This document shows positions 63,487-63,890 of a stretch of 63,890 nt of DNA, piece after piece (position 1 is the first letter of the stretch; each line of letters opens with the position of its first letter). The stretch is taken from the NCBI GenBank assembly GCA_016191115.1, contig JACPPG010000041.1:1-63890 (forward strand), in the 5' to 3' direction. The translations under genes were made by a program, and so were the position numbers. The notes under the pieces were generated by a model. The model did no database searches. It had not been told where the DNA came from and saw only the letters and a list, made by a program, of their open reading frames with translations. Source of the stretch: Planctomycetia bacterium (lineage in GTDB: Bacteria; Planctomycetota; Planctomycetia; Pirellulales; JACPPG01).

Positions 63487-63890
63487 CGCGACGAGCCGCT
63501 TGTTGTCCAAGATCGGGGTGACGAGACGCCGTTAGAACTTTTGCCTCCTCGGCGGAATCTGTGGGTCAATTCTGTTAGCAGAATAGCTGTTTCAGTCGAG
63601 AAAACGCGGGATTTCGAGGGGTTGTTGGGAGCGTGTGTTTTCGATGGTTGGAAATCAACGCCTGATGGCTACCGCGATCGTGAACTCGTGGAAGATCCCG
63701 GGCGTAACCGGTCCGTCTGCCGGACTCCGTGCAACGCGCGATTTCCCACCGGAACAACAGAGACATCTGAGTAGGTCTGTCAAGTATCGTGAAGCGAATC
63801 GAGGAGCAGGTAATAGACAGGTTATCCACCGGCCGGAGTGGTGCAGGGAGCCAAGTATTTCAAGAGCGGCGCACCGCGACGCTGAAGAGC
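63487..63890. other. Right edge of the window, no gene recognised
   Basis: No reading frame here has convincing composition or known motifs. A gene starting beyond the window edge is possible. Confidence 0.5.

Overview
The window looks like a chromosomal segment of a planctomycete, most likely of the Pirellulales/Lacipirellulaceae kind. The diagnostic families are a DUF1549/DUF1553 planctomycete cytochrome paired with a DUF1501 protein, DUF1559 prepilin-like proteins, an LEPR-XLL N-terminal motif, dockerin type I repeats, several PEP-CTERM proteins, an ECF sigma factor coupled to a Ser/Thr kinase with WD40 repeats, and a BlaI/M56 pair. The DNA is GC-rich, so most long overlapping reading frames are arginine-rich shadows of real genes.

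Layout. (1) 1-300: a dispersed hairpin repeat and tRNA-Val(CAC). (2) 317-19378: ten genes in a row on the minus strand, with ATGA overlaps or gaps mostly below 60 nt: glycosidase-like protein, PhyH dioxygenase, sialidase-like protein, DUF1549/1553 cytochrome, DUF1501, second sialidase-like protein, FG-GAP protein, ceramidase-like hydrolase, dockerin/FN3 metalloprotease, and a sodium:solute symporter. This reads as a secreted degradation and uptake programme. (3) 19444-24555: lipoprotein, DUF1559 protein and three PEP-CTERM proteins, two of which are tandem paralogues. (4) 24622-29227: a GntR-type regulator with palindromic operator candidates, an SDR oxidoreductase, a truncated aspartoacylase-like remnant and an N-acetylneuraminate lyase/DHDPS-type aldolase. 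(5) 29425-34508: ECF sigma factor translationally coupled to a kinase carrying 14 WD40 repeats and a T5SS/PEP-CTERM-type solenoid. (6) 35086-37807: three PEP-CTERM modules fused into one frame, broken by a 14-G tract. (7) 37988-43371: Tat-exported ThDP enzyme beside a c-type cytochrome, a Tat-exported amidohydrolase and secreted proteins of unknown role. (8) 43821-50298: O-methyltransferase, membrane protein, queE-queC and queF (queuosine), ndk, a broken toxin/antitoxin pair and pncA. (9) 50374-56530: lipoproteins, a second DUF1559 protein and secreted glycan-binding or glycan-degrading proteins. (10) 56838-63486: PQQ dehydrogenase, YHS-like secreted protein, BlaI/M56 sensor pair with a clear promoter, and a final PEP-CTERM protein.

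The intergenic DNA is crowded with at least seven families of short dispersed inverted repeats (called A-F and H here), several of which have entered coding sequence. The most unusual items are the kinase-WD40-solenoid fusion, the in-frame chain of three exosortase-type modules with a G tract, a dockerin placed inside an FN3 domain, the exported ThDP enzyme with cytochrome, and the shared asymmetric core of repeat families A and B. All functions are assigned from sequence motifs alone; no database search was possible.
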